From Massilia sp. UBA2604 (GTDB taxonomy: Bacteria > Pseudomonadota > Gammaproteobacteria > Burkholderiales > Burkholderiaceae_D), in the NCBI GenBank assembly GCA_002339265.1, contig DDKG01000133.1, positions 1 to 6,581 on the forward strand: a stretch of 6,581 nucleotides of DNA. The letters run 5' to 3'. The notes under the pieces were generated by a model. The model ran no database searches, was not told the origin of the DNA, and was given only the letters and a program-made list of their open reading frames with translations. This document shows, in pieces, positions 5,482 to 6,581 of the stretch. Position numbers and translations under genes: made by a program. The first letter of the stretch is position 1. The number at the start of each line of letters is the position of its first letter.

Positions 5482-5802
5482 TTATTTACGGGCGATCAGC
5501 ATGCCGATCACGACGCCGACGGCGGCGCCCAGGCCAACCGACTTCCATGGATTGTCCTTGACGTATTCGTCGGTCGCCTTGGCCGCCACCTTGGTGCGCT
5601 CGACCACGGTCTCTTCGGCGTGGATCAGGCTGGTCTTGGCCGACGCCAGGGTCTGCTCGAACTTGACCTTGGCCGCCTTCAGCTCGTCGCCGGTCAGCTG
5701 GCCGCCGTTGCGCAGCCAGGATTCGGCGTCATGGATCACGGTCTTCAGGTCGCTGACCAGTTGGTCGCGGGTGCCGGTCTGGGTCGGGATTTTTTCGATC
5801 AT
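5482..5802 (-). CDS. yqjD: YqjD/ElaB family (DUF883) membrane-anchored protein
   Basis: DUF883 proteins are small tail-anchored inner-membrane proteins. E. coli YqjD binds ribosomes through its N-terminal part and anchors them to the membrane in stationary phase; the same role here is inferred. The 106 residues show a charged, helical N-terminal region (TRDQLVSDLKTVIHDAESWL, then LKAAKVKFEQTLASAK, up to about 80), then the family hallmark DEYVKDNPWKSVGLGAAVGV and VIGMLIARK, a single C-terminal membrane helix with Gly-rich packing motifs and a basic end. ATG 5802 is preceded by AAGAGG at normal spacing. The open frame continues upstream into ubiA, but only this start fits the family. It is first in the yqjD-yqjE-yqjK-like cluster, 44 bp after ubiA on the same strand, with no terminator seen between, so it may share the ubiA transcript. 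Confidence 0.93.
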   Translation of the reverse strand: MIEKIPTQTGTRDQLVSDLKTVIHDAESWLRNGGQLTGDELKAAKVKFEQTLASAKTSLIHAEETVVERTKVAAKATDEYVKDNPWKSVGLGAAVGVVIGMLIARK

Positions 5803-5846
5803 GGTGGGCCTCTTGTTTGTGGTGGGTGAATGCCTTTTGGACAATA

Positions 5847-6581
5847 TTAACCTAATGCATAGTCGAGCGCGACACCAATGAACAGTGCGGCCCCCAGCCA
5901 GTTGTTGTGGCGGAACGCCTTGAAGCACTTCATGCGGTCGCGATCGCGGATCAGGGTGTAGTGATAAAGCGCGATGCAACCCGCCACCGCCACCCCGCCC
6001 ACGAACCACCAGCGCAGGCCCAGCGACCAGCCGCACAGCAGCAGGATCGCCAGCGAGGCGCCGTAGCACAGCATGATCGCGGCCACGTCGAAGCGCCCGA
6101 AGGTGATGGCCGAGGTACGCATGCCGAGCTTGAGATCGTCGTCGCGGTCGACCATGGCGTAGGCGGTGTCGTAGGCCACGGCCCAGAACACGTTGGACGC
6201 CAACAGCCACCAGGCCACGGCCGGCACCTGGTCCTGCACGGCGGCGAAACCCATCGGGATGCCGAAGCCGAAGGCGATGCCCAGATAGGCCTGCGGGATC
6301 GCGAAGAAGCGCTTGAAATACGGATAGGTGCCGGCCACCACCACCGCCACCACCGACAGCTGCTTGGTCAGCGCGTTCAGTGGAAGGATCAGCAGGAACG
6401 ACACGATCGCCAGCACGGCGGCGACCATCACCGCTTCCTTGCCGCTGATCTTGCCGCTGGTGAGCGGGCGGTCGACGGTGCGCTTGACGTGGCGGTCGAA
6501 GTCGCGGTCGGCGTAGTCGTTGATCGCGCAGCCGGCCGAACGCATCAGCGCCGTGCCGATGACGAAGATCGCCAGCACCTG
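5847..6581 (-). CDS. ubiA: 4-hydroxybenzoate polyprenyltransferase, N-terminus cut by window end
   Basis: UbiA prenylates 4-hydroxybenzoate with a polyprenyl diphosphate, the membrane-bound second committed step of ubiquinone synthesis. The visible 244 residues hold both Asp-rich Mg-diphosphate motifs: NDYADRDFD (21-29, NDxxDxxxD) and [13 protein letters not shown] (137-149, D138, D145, D149). [28 protein letters not shown] and GIPMGFAA are further family blocks. Seven or eight hydrophobic helices are evident. The C-terminus [20 protein letters not shown] is typical. About 45 N-terminal residues lie outside the window, judged from the usual length near 290. No frame break or missing key residue is seen. 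The paralogous families (heme O synthase, menaquinone MenA) have different motif contexts, so UbiA is well supported. Confidence 0.95.
   Translation of the reverse strand, partial: QVLAIFVIGTALMRSAGCAINDYADRDFDRHVKRTVDRPLTSGKISGKEAVMVAAVLAIVSFLLILPLNALTKQLSVVAVVVAGTYPYFKRFFAIPQAYLGIAFGFGIPMGFAAVQDQVPAVAWWLLASNVFWAVAYDTAYAMVDRDDDLKLGMRTSAITFGRFDVAAIMLCYGASLAILLLCGWSLGLRWWFVGGVAVAGCIALYHYTLIRDRDRMKCFKAFRHNNWLGAALFIGVALDYALG

Overview
The window comes from a GC-rich Gram-negative bacterium, most likely a betaproteobacterium of the Oxalobacteraceae type (Massilia/Duganella/Janthinobacterium-like). I infer this from gene order (pilT divergent from yggS-proC; ubiA followed by a yqjD-yqjE-yqjK-like set) and from strongly GC-ending codons. 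It is not proven by any marker gene.

Layout. (1) 1-227, minus: 5' part of pilT, the type IV pilus retraction ATPase. It is divergent, across 74 bp, from (2) yggS (302-1003) and proC (1017-1829), a tight two-gene plus-strand operon for PLP homeostasis and proline synthesis. (3) 1830-2469: 640 bp without a convincing intact gene; it holds a 42-codon GC-rich open fragment and a strong GC hairpin. (4) 2470-3108, minus: an intact gene for an unrecognised exported protein of 212 aa, with a good -10 box just upstream. (5) 3180-3860: a scar of broken genes. An IS5-family transposase C-terminus with an in-frame stop is joined to a GNAT acetyltransferase fragment, which is itself frameshifted by a 7-bp tandem repeat (five full copies). 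(6) 3813-4748, minus: the N-terminal third of a GH31 alpha-glucosidase (YihQ-like), with an amber codon at position 107 and no catalytic barrel. Its ribosome binding site lies inside a 53-bp hairpin (4750-4802). (7) 4814-5802, minus: a compact cluster of three small membrane proteins (YqjK-like, YqjE/DUF1469, YqjD/DUF883). (8) 5847-6581, minus: ubiA (4-hydroxybenzoate polyprenyltransferase, ubiquinone synthesis), cut by the window end.

The two ends are conserved housekeeping blocks. The middle, about 1.83-4.75 kb, is a decaying accessory region with at least three broken genes around one intact secreted-protein gene. I found no new multi-gene system. The most noteworthy items are the 7-bp repeat whose copy number sets the reading frame of the GNAT gene, the long hairpin covering the GH31 start, and the unrecognised secreted protein whose promoter lies next to the IS remnant.
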